Shown here piece by piece: positions 62,690 through 64,000 of a DNA stretch of 64,000 nt. The notes beneath the pieces are model-generated. The model was not told the DNA's origin and did no database searches. It was given only the letters and a program-made list of their open reading frames with translations. Position 1 is the stretch's first letter; each line of letters opens with the position of its first letter. Made by a program: the position numbers and the translations under genes. The stretch lies in NCBI RefSeq assembly GCF_003987175.1, contig NZ_PIPM01000003.1, positions 248,001 to 312,000 of the forward strand, read 5' to 3'. The DNA is from Aliidiomarina sanyensis (GTDB lineage Bacteria; Pseudomonadota; Gammaproteobacteria; Enterobacterales; Alteromonadaceae).

Positions 62690-64000
62690 TTATCCCACTG
62701 AACCTTCGAGACTAATTTCAAGCAGCTTGCCGGCTTCGACCGCGAATTCCATCGGCAACTCTTTAAATACTTCTTTACAGAACCCGTTCACAATCATCGA
62801 TACCGCTTTTTCGGTATCCAAGCCCCGTTGCTGACACAAGAACAACTGATCATCACTCACTTTCGAGGTAGTCGCCTCGTGCTCGACAATTGCGGTTGGG
62901 TTTGAACTTTCAATATACGGGAACGTGTGTGCGGCACATTTATCGCCGATCAACAATGAATCACACTCGGTAAAGTTCCGCGCGCCATCGGCACCCGGCC
63001 CCATTTTCACCAAGCCACGATACGCATTGCTGGAATTGCCCGCTGAAATACCTTTCGAGATGATGGTCGACTTGGTGTTTTTGCCCAAGTGAATCATCTT
63101 GGTTCCGGTATCTGCCTGTTGACGGCCACGAGTTAATGCAACCGAGTAAAACTCACCGACCGAGTTATCGCCTTTAAGAATACAGCTTGGGTATTTCCAG
63201 GTGATCGCAGAACCGGTTTCCACCTGCGTCCAGGAAATCTTTGCGTTCTTGTGGGCAATGCCGCGCTTCGTCACAAAGTTATAAATTCCACCTTTGCCGT
63301 TTTCATCGCCCGGATACCAGTTCTGGACCGTGCTGTACTTGATTTCAGCATCATCCATTGCCACCAACTCAACGACTGCTGCATGCAGCTGATTTTCATC
63401 TCGTTGCGGTGCAGTACAACCTTCAAGGTAGCTGACATGACTACCTTCCTCGGCAACAATCAACGTACGCTCAAACTGCCCGGTGTTCAGTTCGTTAATG
63501 CGGAAATAAGTGGATAGTTCCATTGGGCAACGTACCCCTTTCGGGATATATACGAACGATCCGTCCGTAAAGACAGCACTATTCAATGCCGCAAAAAAGT
63601 TGTCGCCGCGGGGAACAACGGAGCCGATATATTTCTTCACCAGGTCGGGATATTTTTTGATGGCTTCCGAAATGGGGCAGAAAATAACGCCCGCTTCTTC
63701 GAGCTTCTCTCGGAAGGTTGTAACGACAGATACCGAATCAAACACCGCATCAACCGCGACACCCGCTAGCATCTTCTGCTCATGGAGCGGGATGCCTAAT
63801 TTCTCGTAGGTGCGTAGCAGCTCTGGATCGACTTCATCGAGCGATTTTGGCTTATCTTTCATGCTCTTCGGTGCCGAATAATAAGAAATCGCTTGGTAGT
63901 CAATTTTCTCGTAGCCCAAATGAGCCCAGTCCGGCTCCTTCATTTTCTGCCACGAACGGAATGCCTGCAGACGCCATTCAAGCATCCACTCGGGTTCGTC
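62690..64000 (-). CDS. sufB: Fe-S assembly scaffold protein SufB (5' end beyond window)
   Basis: Core scaffold on which Fe-S clusters form. At least 436 residues are present of the usual 480-495; the frame is open to the window edge, reading [20 protein letters not shown] at the boundary. Family segments: [79 protein letters not shown], and the C-terminal [20 protein letters not shown]. The operon promoter, and any IscR site there, lie outside the window. Confidence 0.96.
   Translation of the reverse strand, partial: DEPEWMLEWRLQAFRSWQKMKEPDWAHLGYEKIDYQAISYYSAPKSMKDKPKSLDEVDPELLRTYEKLGIPLHEQKMLAGVAVDAVFDSVSVVTTFREKLEEAGVIFCPISEAIKKYPDLVKKYIGSVVPRGDNFFAALNSAVFTDGSFVYIPKGVRCPMELSTYFRINELNTGQFERTLIVAEEGSHVSYLEGCTAPQRDENQLHAAVVELVAMDDAEIKYSTVQNWYPGDENGKGGIYNFVTKRGIAHKNAKISWTQVETGSAITWKYPSCILKGDNSVGEFYSVALTRGRQQADTGTKMIHLGKNTKSTIISKGISAGNSSNAYRGLVKMGPGADGARNFTECDSLLIGDKCAAHTFPYIESSNPTAIVEHEATTSKVSDDQLFLCQQRGLDTEKAVSMIVNGFCKEVFKELPMEFAVEAGKLLEISLEGSVG

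Overview
The window reads as a chromosomal segment of a marine-type gammaproteobacterium, most likely from the Alteromonadales/Idiomarinaceae neighbourhood. This placement is an inference from gene content and order, not from a marker-gene search. The supporting signs are gammaproteobacterial neighbourhoods (apt-dnaX...ebfC-recR, yajG...ampG, smp/serB-radA, holD-rimI), a TonB2/TtpC/DUF3450 operon of the Vibrio/Shewanella kind, KdkA, the RibBX form of RibB, and several large TonB-dependent receptors (TBDRs). Base composition looks moderate and even. I see no phage, plasmid, IS element, CRISPR array or rRNA.

Layout. 1-2 kb: a TBDR broken by a frameshift. 2-9 kb (minus strand): response regulator, apt, dnaX, cysD, cysNC, ebfC, recR, with the sulfate-activation genes sitting inside the usual dnaX-ebfC-recR cluster. 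9.2-18 kb (minus): a 42-residue membrane protein, then the energy-transduction operon DUF3450-ttpC-exbB-exbD-tonB-TPR, preceded by a large TBDR that may be its client. 18-25 kb: a PriC-like protein, tryptophan 2,3-dioxygenase, the 4.5S RNA gene, a crotonase, a KASIII enzyme, YajG, a periplasmic cyclophilin and AmpG. 25-35 kb: panE, ribBX-ribD-nrdR, glyA, a BtuB-like receptor, ettA, upp. 35-41 kb: TatD-type nuclease, smp, serB, a BtuCDF-like ABC importer, radA. 41-50.6 kb: prfC, a TBDR, tRNA-Trp, LPS-core genes (kdkA and two glycosyltransferases), holD-like and rimI. 50.8-58 kb: an S9 peptidase, a small outer-membrane barrel, iscR with an IscR-type operator, sufE, a two-component system and an NTF2-like secreted protein. 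58.4-64 kb: the suf iron-sulfur assembly cluster (sufB-C-D-S-A-T, minus strand; sufB runs off the window).

The most striking feature is not a gene. More than fifty copies of a short palindrome occupy the intergenic gaps. The core is CCAACGC, then 3 nt, then GCGTTGG, headed by GTAG or GTAA and often closed by CTAC. The elements are singletons, pairs, or regular tandem arrays with periods of 35, 37-39, 68 or 171 bp. A second form carries a 13-nt loop insert centred on CCGTNACGG. I found none inside a confident gene body, but in at least six genes the TAG/TAA of the GTAG/GTAA head is exactly the stop codon. The GTAG-plus-hairpin design is that of REP elements mobilised by RAYT (Y1) transposases; no such transposase lies in this window. 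One copy has become an intrinsic terminator. Many long open frames through these arrays are artefacts, so several starts given here are shorter than the longest open frame.
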